DNA from: Ruminococcus sp.
GTDB lineage: Bacteria; Bacillota; Clostridia; Oscillospirales; Ruminococcaceae
NCBI RefSeq assembly: GCF_017549005.1
Contig: NZ_JAFYYT010000037.1
Coordinates: 114,190-178,189, forward strand
Direction of reading: 5' to 3'
Length of the DNA: 64,000 bases
The notes under the pieces are model-generated. The model searched no databases and was not told where the DNA came from. It worked only from the letters and a program-made list of their open reading frames with translations. The position numbers were made by a program, and so were the translations under genes. Position 1 is the first letter of the stretch, and each line of letters opens with the position of its first letter. Shown here in pieces: positions 25,201-32,193 of this stretch.

Positions 25201-25370
25201 ACTATCAAAGCATCAGGTTTTTTCTTTTCGTACTCATCATAGTCATGATCGGGGATAATCTTGGCACTTTTCAGAGCTTTTAGTGTTGTAGCTCCGATGT
25301 TGTAAAAATTCCAATCTCCCATCTTTTCAGGAGAATCAACAAGATTACGCTGAATCAATTCCTCACTCAT
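22203..25370 (-). CDS. Single-chain type IIG restriction-modification enzyme (R-M-S fusion)
   Basis: 1055 residues from the ATG at 25370. An N-terminal PD-(D/E)xK-like nuclease (about 45-75: Asp53 in KKPDALI, Glu67 and Lys69 in AIEYK) is followed by an N6-adenine methylase (about 160-560) with SAM motif VCDPACGVGKFLL and catalytic NPPY near 444. Two HsdS-like target-recognition regions follow (about 690-870 and 890-1050); the second has GEYPVYSASSF and MTWSTNGFAGT. No helicase is seen, so it is type IIG rather than type I. Host DNA would be protected and invaders cut by one polypeptide. More AT-rich than flanking chromosome. It overlaps the upstream HTH gene by 8 bp. Confidence 0.85.
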   Translation of the reverse strand: MSEELIQRNLVDSPEKMGDWNFYNIGATTLKALKSAKIIPDHDYDEYEKKKPDALIVKKPIVIAAIEYKTPQQLRTQKQIEKAIAQELGTARALNAKIYIITDGKKSIWVNPKTGNEITQEDGSNITLNFDKNSTDCINLINKITASITSDNDQIKPPSAVDPLPLAQKVWQDLWAVSGATPENCLYTFVEIFIFKYLSDLGVLQGVHSFYSLLSQYGSNTDDDVLDFYAQTIRVKIKQLFPWNPKDKTTIINGTIFVSKDDKAVSGYATVFRRILNRFNDFGTLENIDYDFKSKLFETFLKESISKKNWGQYFTPLKVVRAIVNMVELSTGMKVCDPACGVGKFLLEPILHDLHKYFKVENGVLSPQISLSGFDKGFDKEEQKTIILAKANMLIYMSSMIKENPGITEQFSELFNKTFFLQTNTILGTLAQPIKEEYDLILTNPPYVMSGSSNLKEEISKQDELKAHYTISAMGIEGLFMEWIVRALKPNGKAFIVVPDGIMNRSNDKKLRDFILENCIIDAVISLPLNTFFTTNKKTYILALTKKEPISVNGTPTLEKQTTPVFTYLCSEIGETRDVYRFDIEQNDLEVASDLFNMFKGAKSKFKSEDKRCKIVDIKDFYEGSHWCVERWWTHEERINLGIEERESSISLSNFISFISDVSDSILEFQEPLKELEKKNVNDGQIATVKIGDDSCFQLVTSSIGKNNTILSSLNTNNEDDIPVFSASKYPVAYIERIESKVPIDASEAFPILSVATNGDGSAGRNFILHTKPFYINTDRIAIRSVNNSIVIEFVLAMLRDIKSKYGFNHAHKANARNLRPIEITIPTNSEGIFDVNKQKDIVEIYHYYDELIETLKCHKNTVDNLKVELDLDCYTMTRFKLPLLFSTTKGLAKYTKKYGNTNSGEYPVYSASSFAPLTYINTYDYNGKYMTWSTNGFAGTILILDGKFSINGDRGILVPRDGRTDLDFDYMKFTLEPIFRDMAKGRKGDNGEDEFTKLYPSMLDDVMVPVPVDKDGNIDLNAQKEIAAKYLAVEQCKKDIAEKLQALIDQKVNI

Positions 25371-25560
25371 CATTATCACCTCTATCAGAACTATTTGCAG
25401 TATCCCTAATATACTTGTCTATATCAGTATTCTTAATGCGCCAACGATTTCCAACTTTTGACGCAGTAATCTTTTTTGTATTTATTAAACGCAATATGGT
25501 TTTATTACAAACCTTTAAATATTCTGCCGCTTGCGAGACAGTCATCATTTCGTCTGACAT
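25363..25560 (-). CDS. Small helix-turn-helix DNA-binding protein (excisionase family)
   Basis: 65 residues from the ATG at 25560, with GAGGTG upstream. The core EMMTVSQAAEYLKVCNKTILRLINTKKITASKVGNRWRI is the MerR-like HTH_17 fold of excisionases and small regulators. It overlaps the start of the restriction-modification gene, so the two are co-transcribed and probably coupled. Given that position a control role over the enzyme is more plausible than excision, for which another candidate sits beside int. Confidence 0.78.
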   Translation of the reverse strand: MSDEMMTVSQAAEYLKVCNKTILRLINTKKITASKVGNRWRIKNTDIDKYIRDTANSSDRGDNDE

Positions 25561-25580
25561 ATAATACACCTCTGTAGCTT

Positions 25581-25619
25581 AACTATAGTTATTATAACAC
25601 CATTCAAAGAAAAATGCAA
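25581..25619 (-). promoter_or_regulatory. Promoter of the HTH/restriction-modification pair with palindrome
   Basis: Minus-strand TTGCAT (25619-25614) and TATAAT (25596-25591) at 17-bp spacing. The perfect palindrome AACTATAGTT (25581-25590) sits where transcription should start, a plausible autoregulatory operator. Confidence 0.6.
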
Positions 25620-25750
25620 GACTTTTCTGGCGTTTTACGGAATTTTAAGAAATAACGGGCATTATAAATGACTTTTAAGAACTTAATGGTATTTTAAAGG
25701 ACATATTAACAATGGGGGGATACGGTCAGTACCCCCATTGCATTGTCTAC

Positions 25751-26155
25751 TCAAACATACACCATAGTTGCATATATCGGCTCTCTCGCACACAGGCGAT
25801 CCATGTTTTCCAGACCTCTTGCTTTTGCGAGGTCACCGACCGCCACAGCTCTGAGATACTCAATATCATTTTCAAGCATCTTTTCGACCTGCCGTTCAAT
25901 GGCATCTGTCACGGAACGGTCAAGCTCGGTCAGGTAGCTGAGTATCGTGCCGTCGTTGACGAGCTTCTTCAGCCTTGCAGGACGGTACTCCGCCGAATAG
26001 TGCAGATGATACTTGATGTGGTTGGAGCTGAATGTTGTCACGCTCGGCTCGGCATCGGGTATGTTGTGGGTGACGGTCATGGCATCGGTGTCGAGAACCC
26101 ATACGGGCTTGTTCTTTCCGTTGATCTGAACCTTGTCTTTGCTTCTGATAATCAT
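25751..26155 (-). CDS. Hypothetical element-encoded protein
   Basis: 134 residues from the ATG at 26155, which follows an excellent AAGGAGG. A soluble protein with a beta-rich N-terminus (SKDKVQINGKNKPVWVLDTDAMTVTHN) and a helical C-terminal half. I do not recognise a family. It starts 13 bp after the relaxase stop on the same strand, so it belongs to the mobilization operon. The 180 bp between it and the HTH gene hold the HTH promoter and AT-rich sequence with repeated TTTTAAGAA-like words. Confidence 0.7.
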   Translation of the reverse strand: MIIRSKDKVQINGKNKPVWVLDTDAMTVTHNIPDAEPSVTTFSSNHIKYHLHYSAEYRPARLKKLVNDGTILSYLTELDRSVTDAIERQVEKMLENDIEYLRAVAVGDLAKARGLENMDRLCAREPIYATMVYV

Positions 26156-26168
26156 AGTTTTTTCCTCC

Positions 26169-27368
26169 TTATTCCAGCACATTCTTTCTTGTAGTGCTGT
26201 TGTACTTGTACTGCTGATAATCGGAACTCAGTCCGCAGGCAGAAATAAAAGCCTTTGCCTTTTTCAGTTCACGCGACAGCTCATCCTCACGGCTGATTCG
26301 CTTTGCTTCTTTTTTCAGCTGATCACGGGTGAAAAGTCCCTTTTGCTCCTCGGTTTTCTTGTAAGCGGCAAGCTCCGAGGAAACCGCTGATAGCTTAGCT
26401 TTCAGTTCGTCACGCTCCCGTACAGCTTCATCACGTTCCTTACGAAGTTTCTTTGTCTGTTTCTGCGTTGCTACTTCCTTCTTTGCAAGGTCGGTAATGT
26501 TCTGCCAATCCTCCTGCGACACCGTGACCTTACCGCCGAATACAGTCTTACCTGTTTCGATGCTATCTATCTCCGCAAGTTTAGCGGTTTTCTCCTTGAC
26601 CGCTTTGAGTGTTTCACGTTTTTCCACAAGCTCCGCTTCGACCTGAGCATTCTGCTCTGCCAGTTCATCTGCCTGACGGCGCTGTTCCTTATACTCAGGT
26701 ATCTCAACCGTCCCTCTTGCCTTTTCGGGAGCGAGAGGCTGGATACCGTGTTCAAGGCAGATTTTGTACAGCACTTCGACCTCGGCAGCTCTCCACTTGG
26801 CGATAGCCATTTTTCCTTCGCCGTACCCCATTTCTTTCAGAGCCTGGGCGATACCGTTCTGAACGTCCTGTCCTCGCTTGTAGTGACCGACAGGAATGTA
26901 GTCGATGTGCAGGTGCGGCGTTGCCTCGTCCATGTGCAGGACAGCGTTAAAAACGTAAAAGTTCGGATTGCGATTCTGGAAACCTTCCATGTACTCTTTC
27001 AGGCAGTCGGCAACGAGCTGAAAGTCCTCAGTGCCGTACCCCGAATCTTCCTTCTTGCCGATCTGAACAACGTCCTCATAAAAGCTCTTGCGCTTGTCGG
27101 CAGCAGTGCGGACAGTGTTGCAGGGCTTCACGCCAAAAAGGTGTTCGTAGTAGCTGCCGTGAACCTTACGGTCGTTACGCTTCTGTTTGGCATTGTAACG
27201 CTCGGTGGATTCAGCAAAAAGCTGATCGTATGCTTCGTCTATCGGCTGACGCACGAAGGTGATGTTTTGCGGAGTGCGGAGCGGATCAACATTGTCCGCC
27301 ATGAACTCTCTATTGTTGTGAGTCAGAGAACCCTTTCCCTGACCGAATGAGATTCTTTTCTGTTTCAT
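26169..27368 (-). CDS. MobV-family relaxase (Mob/Pre)
   Basis: About 399 residues from the ATG at 27368 (AAAGG upstream; 27389 is an alternative). The MobV signature HxDExxPHxH appears as HMDEATPHLH from residue 145, preceded by a Mob_Pre N-terminus with RISFGQGKGSLTHNNREF. The C-terminal half (about 240-370) is a long coiled coil rich in Lys and Glu. The enzyme nicks oriT and leads the DNA strand during conjugative mobilization. Candidate oriT hairpin lies about 180 bp upstream. With the MobC-like protein and RepA-like ATPase it forms the transfer module. Confidence 0.88.
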   Translation of the reverse strand: MKQKRISFGQGKGSLTHNNREFMADNVDPLRTPQNITFVRQPIDEAYDQLFAESTERYNAKQKRNDRKVHGSYYEHLFGVKPCNTVRTAADKRKSFYEDVVQIGKKEDSGYGTEDFQLVADCLKEYMEGFQNRNPNFYVFNAVLHMDEATPHLHIDYIPVGHYKRGQDVQNGIAQALKEMGYGEGKMAIAKWRAAEVEVLYKICLEHGIQPLAPEKARGTVEIPEYKEQRRQADELAEQNAQVEAELVEKRETLKAVKEKTAKLAEIDSIETGKTVFGGKVTVSQEDWQNITDLAKKEVATQKQTKKLRKERDEAVRERDELKAKLSAVSSELAAYKKTEEQKGLFTRDQLKKEAKRISREDELSRELKKAKAFISACGLSSDYQQYKYNSTTRKNVLE

Positions 27369-27547
27369 AGTTTTGCCTTTCTTGTTCATTGGATTTACTT
27401 CTCTATCTCTACGAAATCCAATCAAAAAATCATAGGCATCAACTCCTTTCTTGACCGCTAAGGCGGAAGGGCTATCGCCAGCCCTGACGGGCAATTTCCC
27501 CTGAACGACACAAGAGATGGTCGCAGGGAAAAAGCTGCGGAGCAGCG

Positions 27548-27577
27548 GTTACAACGGTGCAGAGCGCCGCTTGTAAC
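27548..27577. other. Candidate oriT hairpin upstream of the relaxase gene
   Basis: GTTACAA/TTGTAAC plus CGGTGC/GCGCCG form a 13-bp stem with one bulged base and a 3-nt loop. It sits in the non-coding gap 27369-27798, where MobV elements normally keep oriT. The rest of that gap shows no supported gene, only GC-rich short repeats such as CTGCGG and CCCTGCGGGGC. Confidence 0.45.
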
Positions 27578-27798
27578 TCCGTAGTACTTGCGGCAGCATC
27601 AGACCGCCACAAGAACTACTCCGCCCTGCGGGGCTATCCCTTACGGGAGAAGAACGGCTGTCGGAGCAGCCGAAAATGTGGGTACATTTATTCATAAATC
27701 TGCACTACATTTTTTGAAAAACACCATATTGGAAATGATATTTTCTGTAAAAATCTCTGCTCGGATTTTGTAAAAAACTCACTCCGAGATCATAAGAA

Positions 27799-27981
27799 TC
27801 AGAACGGCGGCTCCTCCTCGACATCGAGAGTTTCGAGCAGATATTCTATCTCCTTTTTATAGAGATAGCTCTCATATCCATCGAGGTAGTGAATGTTGCG
27901 AGCAACAGCTTCACGAATATCAAGACCGCTTCTTTCTTCAAGGATAGAAGTCAGCGCTTTTACCTTTTCCATATCGACCAT
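27799..27981 (-). CDS. Small hypothetical element protein
   Basis: 60 residues from the ATG at 27981, directly after the strong AAGGAGGTGAG. Acidic, helical: VKALTSILEERSGLDIREAV then YESYLYKKEIEYLLETL. No family recognised. It lies downstream of the RepA-like gene past an inverted repeat and may help replication or stability of the excised form. Confidence 0.65.
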   Translation of the reverse strand: MVDMEKVKALTSILEERSGLDIREAVARNIHYLDGYESYLYKKEIEYLLETLDVEEEPPF

Positions 27982-28021
27982 ATAACTCACCTCCTTCCTC
28001 AAAATTCCATCGTGTTGTTTC

Positions 28022-28097
28022 TGCGTCGATGTGCGTCGGTGGTGACGATGTTTTATACACCCCTCAAACCATCGACGCATCGACGCACATCGTCACG
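28022..28097. repeat. Inverted/iterated repeat at the end of the RepA-like gene
   Basis: CGATGTGCGTCG occurs on the plus strand near 28027-28038 and on the minus strand near 28091-28080, with further CGTCGATG-like copies, making an imperfect inverted repeat of about 28-bp arms. One arm runs into the last codons of the RepA-like gene. Candidate replication origin or transcript-end structure. Confidence 0.55.
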
Positions 28098-29433
28098 CTA
28101 AAGCATTGTCGATCATCTGCTGATAAGCTCGGTCATAATCTTCACCTGCAATATCATCGACCGTGTCGGCGCTGATGATAAGTTCTCCTTTAACGACAGG
28201 AACACCATCTATTCCTTTTTCGGTTTCTTCTTTTTCAGGTTCAGGCGAGATAACAATCGGGTGATCAGCATCATAGCGGAGCTGAATCAGCTTTGCTTTG
28301 TGTGTCCGCTTATTGCTATACTGCACGAAGTAAAGATTATACAGCTTTCCTGCGTTGACATTCAGTTTCAGCGACAGGGCATTCGGCTTGATGTCAAGCT
28401 CCAGCTTTTCGATCAGCTCGGTCGCCGTACCCTCCCAAGTCGGATTGTCTGCATTGATGAAATTGCCGATAGCTTCAAGCACAGGTTCAGGCGGCTCTGT
28501 GTATTCGGGAGACTTCTCACCGCTCAGTTCCCAGCACAGCGTTTCTTTATTTCGGCTGAGCATGAACTTCTTGTCCGGCTGATCTCGCCCTGATACCTCT
28601 ATCGTGGCATCACCGTCAGAGCGTTTATTCTTATACATGATGAACGCTCCGTCCGCTGCACCGAGCAGACCATTCGTGCCTGAGATGCGGTCGAAATTAT
28701 CATCGGACTTCTGCTTGCGGGTGTGGTGAACGAGTATCAGGCAGATGCCTGTCCTGTCTGCAAACGCTTTCAGCCCTGCGATAATATCGTAATCACGGGC
28801 ATAGCTGTAAGTGTCGCCCTCCGCTTCACGGACTTTCTGCAACGTGTCAATGATGACAACCGAGGTTTCGGGGTGTTCGTGCATGAACGTGTCGAGCTGA
28901 TCGAGTAGACCCTCATTCAGCGACTTTGAAGCGACTGAAAAGAAAAGATTGGGTGTTGTCTCCGTTCCGAACATTCGATACAGGCGCTCCTGTAATCTGC
29001 GGTAATCGTCCTCCAATGCAAGATACAGCACCGTACCCTTGCGGACGGAATAGTTCCACATCGGCGTTCCTGAGCTGACATGATAGGCGATCTGAGCCAT
29101 CATAAAACTCTTGCCGACCTTCGGCGCTCCCACGAACAGGTACGTTCCCGGATAGAGGAAGTGGTCGATGATCGACGGTTTGCCCGGATAGACCATCTCA
29201 TAAAGCTCCGGCATCGAAACAGTCTGCATAAAGCCGGGTGAAGCTTCTCGCTCCACCTGAGCCTGTGCCTGCATTTCCTGTTCGTACTGCATCTGCGCCT
29301 CGAACATTTCCTCGGCTGATGGGTTGAAATCCTCCCCGTAATCTGGTATAATAATAGGTGTTAAATCAGGTGACTGCCCGACCTCTGCGCCAACAGAGGT
29401 CATAGGGGCGGTCATTTCTCTTTCTTCGGTCAT
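28093..29433 (-). CDS. RepA-like AAA/RecA-fold ATPase
   Basis: 446 residues. Walker A GAPKVGKSF (102-110), Walker B VVIIDTL near 197, and a RecA-like core with ALEDDYRRLQERLYRMFG and ILVHHTRKQKSDD match the RepA/DnaB-type hexameric helicase family (AAA_25) of plasmids and integrative elements. It probably unwinds DNA for replication of the circular intermediate. The N-terminal 65 residues are Glu/Gln rich and likely disordered. Its ATG overlaps the MobC-like stop by 4 bp. Confidence 0.85.
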   Translation of the reverse strand: MTEEREMTAPMTSVGAEVGQSPDLTPIIIPDYGEDFNPSAEEMFEAQMQYEQEMQAQAQVEREASPGFMQTVSMPELYEMVYPGKPSIIDHFLYPGTYLFVGAPKVGKSFMMAQIAYHVSSGTPMWNYSVRKGTVLYLALEDDYRRLQERLYRMFGTETTPNLFFSVASKSLNEGLLDQLDTFMHEHPETSVVIIDTLQKVREAEGDTYSYARDYDIIAGLKAFADRTGICLILVHHTRKQKSDDNFDRISGTNGLLGAADGAFIMYKNKRSDGDATIEVSGRDQPDKKFMLSRNKETLCWELSGEKSPEYTEPPEPVLEAIGNFINADNPTWEGTATELIEKLELDIKPNALSLKLNVNAGKLYNLYFVQYSNKRTHKAKLIQLRYDADHPIVISPEPEKEETEKGIDGVPVVKGELIISADTVDDIAGEDYDRAYQQMIDNALA

Positions 29434-29756
29434 TCTCTATCTCCTTTCAGACCATTCAGAGTTGTTGTAATGAGCTGTATCGTAGACTGCAGCTCATCGT
29501 CCACAGCAGAGCCGTTCTTAATCCTTTTCAGCTCTCCGAGGACTTCTGCAAGCTGATTTTTCAGAGCCTTGTATACTCTCGGATTGCCCTGCACCACCAC
29601 ATCACGGCACAGCAGCCGCTTCACGATGTAGTCCTGCTTGGTCAGTCCTGAGAGAGCCACAGCGGAATTGATCAGCTGATCTTCTTCGTGCGAGACACGG
29701 AAACCGATCGTTCTTGCCCTGAAACGTCCCTTGCTGTCAAGATTTTTCGCTGACAT
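29430..29756 (-). CDS. MobC-like mobilization/ribbon-helix-helix protein
   Basis: 108 residues from the ATG at 29756, which follows AGGGAGGTGATT. The N-terminus RARTIGFRVSHEEDQLINSAVALSGLTKQDYIVKRLL is the ribbon-helix-helix pattern of MobC/plasmid relaxosome proteins; the C-terminal half is helical. It probably helps the relaxase at oriT. The start lies inside the 3' end of int, and its stop overlaps the RepA-like start, so int, this gene and repA are translationally linked. Confidence 0.75.
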   Translation of the reverse strand: MSAKNLDSKGRFRARTIGFRVSHEEDQLINSAVALSGLTKQDYIVKRLLCRDVVVQGNPRVYKALKNQLAEVLGELKRIKNGSAVDDELQSTIQLITTTLNGLKGDRE

Positions 29757-30843
29757 CTGAATCACCTCCCTCCGCATCATCGCTTCTCAGGTCACTGAGC
29801 CTGTCCGCCATTTCGTTCTGCGTACTGGGGAAAAGGTGAGCATAACGATAAGTAATATCAATGCTCTCGTGTCCAACCCTGTCTGCGATAGCTACGGCGG
29901 AGAACCCCATTTCAATGAGCAGAGAGATATGCGAGTGTCTGAGGTCATGAATACGGATACGCTTTACGCCTGATTCGTTCGCCCCTCTGTCCATTTCGTG
30001 ATGAAGGTAGCTCTTTGTTATCATGAACATACGGTCATGTTCTCCGATACCGTAGAGCTGTCCGATGAAATCCTGTATCTCCTGAGAAAGAAAATCAGGC
30101 ATCTTCACGACACGGTTGCTCTTGGGTGTTTTCGGATCAGTGATAATATCCTGTCCCTTGATACGCTGATAGGACTTTGTGATCGAGACCGTCTGCTTCT
30201 CAAAGTCGAAATCGGCAGGGGTGAGGGCGAGAAGTTCACCCTCACGGATACCGCACCAGTACAGCATTTCAAAGGCATAGAAAGAAACAGGCTTGTCCAT
30301 CATGACCTCTGCAAACTTCTTGTACTCCTCCTGCGTCCAGAACAGCATCTCTCGGTTCTTCGCTTTTCCCATATTGCCTGCCTTGGCTGCGGGATTGCTC
30401 GGCAGTCCGTAAAACTTGACCGCATAGTTGAACACGGCACTGAGCTGATTGTGGAGCGTTTTCAGGTACACAGGTGAGTAGGGCTTGCCCGTCTTGGTCG
30501 AACCTTCGAGCATTTCATTCTGCCACGCTATCACATCTTTAGGCTGAATGTCGCACATCTTTCTTTTCCCGAAGAACGGGATCAGCTTTGTGCGGAGGAT
30601 ATGCTCCTTGGTGTGCCATGTGTTGTCTTTCAGACGCTTCTTCATGTCCTCGAAGTAGATCTCCGAAAAGCTCTCAAAGGTCATATCAAGGCTGGATTCC
30701 GTTTTGTTCATCTGCTCACGCTCCCACGCCTGAGCTTCTTTCTTTGTGGAGAAACCACGCTTCTGTGTCTGCTTGCGTTCTCCACGGCTGTCGGTGTAGC
30801 GGTAGATCACACGCCACTTGCTGCCGTCTTTATAGACTGACAT
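29737..30843 (-). CDS. int: Tyrosine recombinase (integrase)
   Basis: 368 residues from the ATG at 30843, with GGAAG upstream. An N-terminal arm-binding domain (1-50, with WRVIYRYTDSRGERKQTQKRGFSTKKEA) and SAM-like core-binding domain (55-150) precede the catalytic domain. Catalytic residues are Arg200 in GIREGE, His299 and Arg302 in HDLRHSH, His325 in GHES and Tyr334 in YRYAHL. Similar to Tn916/ICE-type integrases. It should recombine the 13-bp core at the 3' end of guaA. Second gene of the operon after the excisionase-like gene. Confidence 0.93.
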   Translation of the reverse strand: MSVYKDGSKWRVIYRYTDSRGERKQTQKRGFSTKKEAQAWEREQMNKTESSLDMTFESFSEIYFEDMKKRLKDNTWHTKEHILRTKLIPFFGKRKMCDIQPKDVIAWQNEMLEGSTKTGKPYSPVYLKTLHNQLSAVFNYAVKFYGLPSNPAAKAGNMGKAKNREMLFWTQEEYKKFAEVMMDKPVSFYAFEMLYWCGIREGELLALTPADFDFEKQTVSITKSYQRIKGQDIITDPKTPKSNRVVKMPDFLSQEIQDFIGQLYGIGEHDRMFMITKSYLHHEMDRGANESGVKRIRIHDLRHSHISLLIEMGFSAVAIADRVGHESIDITYRYAHLFPSTQNEMADRLSDLRSDDAEGGDSDVSEKS

Positions 30844-30847
30844 CGTA

Positions 30848-31051
30848 TCACTTCCTTTCGCTGTCCTCAGCAGAACCGCCATAGCAAGTTCTTTCGAGGA
30901 AGTACTGTCTGTTTACTCTGCCTGAGATCGTGATATATCCCTTGGCTTCAAGCTCCTTGTTGAGCTTCTGCACTATTTTATATGCATAGGACTTGGATAC
31001 ATCAAGCTCCCTGGCAACATCTTCTACTCTCATAAAATTTTTATCTGTCAT
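30848..31051 (-). CDS. Excisionase-like small DNA-binding protein
   Basis: 67 residues with a helix-turn-helix at the N-terminus (MRVEDVARELDVSKSYAYKIVQKLN) and basic C-terminus. Position immediately before int, stop 4 bp from the int start, suggests Xis controlling excision. First gene of the int-MobC-repA operon, behind a consensus promoter. Confidence 0.75.
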   Translation of the reverse strand: MTDKNFMRVEDVARELDVSKSYAYKIVQKLNKELEAKGYITISGRVNRQYFLERTCYGGSAEDSERK

Positions 31052-31103
31052 TAAGAGTATCTCCTTTCTCTAACTTAACTCTAAATCGTTAGGTTCTGAT
31101 TAT

Positions 31104-31132
31104 ATTATACTAAACATATACCGTTATGTCAA
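31104..31132 (-). promoter_or_regulatory. Promoter of the xis-int operon
   Basis: Minus-strand TTGACA (31132-31127) and TATAAT (31109-31104) with 17-bp spacing: a full consensus promoter, so repression is expected to keep it silent. Confidence 0.85.
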
Positions 31133-31188
31133 GTATAAAATCACTAAACATTTTTATTTCTACTATCTTGACAAACACTAAGCATATA
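31109..31188. promoter_or_regulatory. Three operator-like direct repeats with 34-bp period
   Basis: ACTAAACATATA at 31109, ACTAAACATTTT at 31143 and ACTAAGCATATA at 31177 are exactly 34 bp apart, covering the int promoter -10, the space between, and the -10 side of the XRE promoter. Likely binding sites for the divergently encoded XRE protein. Confidence 0.65.
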
Positions 31189-31197
31189 TGTTATAAT
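31168..31197 (+). promoter_or_regulatory. Promoter of the XRE regulator
   Basis: TTGACA at 31168 and TATAAT at 31192, 18 bp apart, divergent from the xis-int promoter. Confidence 0.8.
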
Positions 31198-31255
31198 TGA
31201 TTTGTGAAATATGGCGGCACAGATCGTCAGCCGATTGAAAATGGAGGGCAACAAT

Positions 31256-31741
31256 ATGGCAATAGGTGAGAGGATCAGGTTTATCAGAAACCTCAGAGGT
31301 ATGACGCAGAAGTTCTTAGGCTTGCAGGTCGGCTTCTCGGAACGGACAGCCGATATTCGTATGGCACAGTATGAATCAGGCTCACGCACACCAAAGGCTG
31401 ATCTGGTGGAACAGCTTGCCGATGCACTTGACGTATCGACTGAGGCTCTGAACGTGCCAAACATAGACAGCTACACAGGGCTTATGCACACGCTGTTCGC
31501 TTTGGAGGACTTGTATGGTTTCAAGATCGACCGTCTGGATGACGAGATCTGTATCCGCATCAACAGGCAGAACGGCTCGACCTTTGCGAAGATGACAGGT
31601 CTGCTCGAACCCTGGGAGGAAATGGCTCAGAAATACCGCAACGGTGAGATCAGCCGTGAGGAGTATGACCAGTGGAGATACAGGTATCCGAGGTCGGAAG
31701 CGGAGCGGAATGAAGCTGCTCGCAAAGAAAAAGGAGATTAA
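31256..31741 (+). CDS. XRE-family transcriptional regulator of the element
   Basis: 161 residues from the ATG at 31256 (GGAGG at 8-nt spacing). The N-terminal helix-turn-helix (1-62) reads IGERIRFIRNLRGMTQKFLGLQVGF and ends with QLADALDVSTEAL. The C-terminal 100 residues are an uncharacterised acidic region with DRLDDEICIRINR. Divergent from xis-int with a repeat-rich operator between, so it is the probable repressor governing excision. One base separates its stop from the next gene. Confidence 0.88.
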   Translation: MAIGERIRFIRNLRGMTQKFLGLQVGFSERTADIRMAQYESGSRTPKADLVEQLADALDVSTEALNVPNIDSYTGLMHTLFALEDLYGFKIDRLDDEICIRINRQNGSTFAKMTGLLEPWEEMAQKYRNGEISREEYDQWRYRYPRSEAERNEAARKEKGD

Positions 31742-31742
31742 A

Positions 31743-32027
31743 ATGATTCAATCCTATGATTTCTTAATACACGCATATCGTAACGAAGAATTTCGTCAGG
31801 AAATAAATGAGCACATTCTTATGAATGAAGATAGTGAATTGACTCATTATAGTGCTCTACTTAAATTCGACAGCGCAAATAGGATTATAAGAGAATTTCC
31901 GCTTGAAGGTGCTATGTTTGCTTGTAAGATCATTCCAATGGAAATCAGTTATGATGACTTTTCAGCACTGATGAATGGTGATGATACTTTCCCTTTACTT
32001 GAATCAGCTTGTAAGTTTCTTGAATAA
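31743..32027 (+). CDS. Small hypothetical protein paired with the XRE regulator
   Basis: 94 residues, AAAAGGAG before the ATG, 1 bp after the XRE stop, so translationally coupled. Acidic, soluble, with no recognised fold. It could be an anti-repressor or toxin-antitoxin partner, but nothing in the sequence decides. The terminator hairpin immediately downstream ends the pair. Confidence 0.7.
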   Translation: MIQSYDFLIHAYRNEEFRQEINEHILMNEDSELTHYSALLKFDSANRIIREFPLEGAMFACKIIPMEISYDDFSALMNGDDTFPLLESACKFLE

Positions 32028-32029
32028 AA

Positions 32030-32109
32030 CAAAAAGAGCTATCCGATTCGTTATTGAATCAGATAGCTCTTATCTTTTCAGACAAATATTTTTATACTGT
32101 TGCCGATAA
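32030..32109. repeat. Right-end block of the element, with terminator
   Basis: Hairpin AGAGCTATC/GATAGCTCT ending the XRE operon, followed by TGTTGCCGATAA. The same 80-bp block occurs at 13279-13358 beside tRNA-Leu. Confidence 0.75.
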
Positions 32110-32135
32110 TCGAAAAATGTTGCCAAATCGTTGCC
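32098..32135. promoter_or_regulatory. Right-end arm-type integrase sites
   Basis: TGTTGCC at 32098 and 32118 and CGTTGCC at 32129; the last two have the 11-bp spacing of the left-end pair. Confidence 0.6.
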
Positions 32136-32193
32136 ATTCGGCTTAACTATACCACAAAAAGTACGGTATTAAGCCGTTTTAGCAAGCGTTCGC

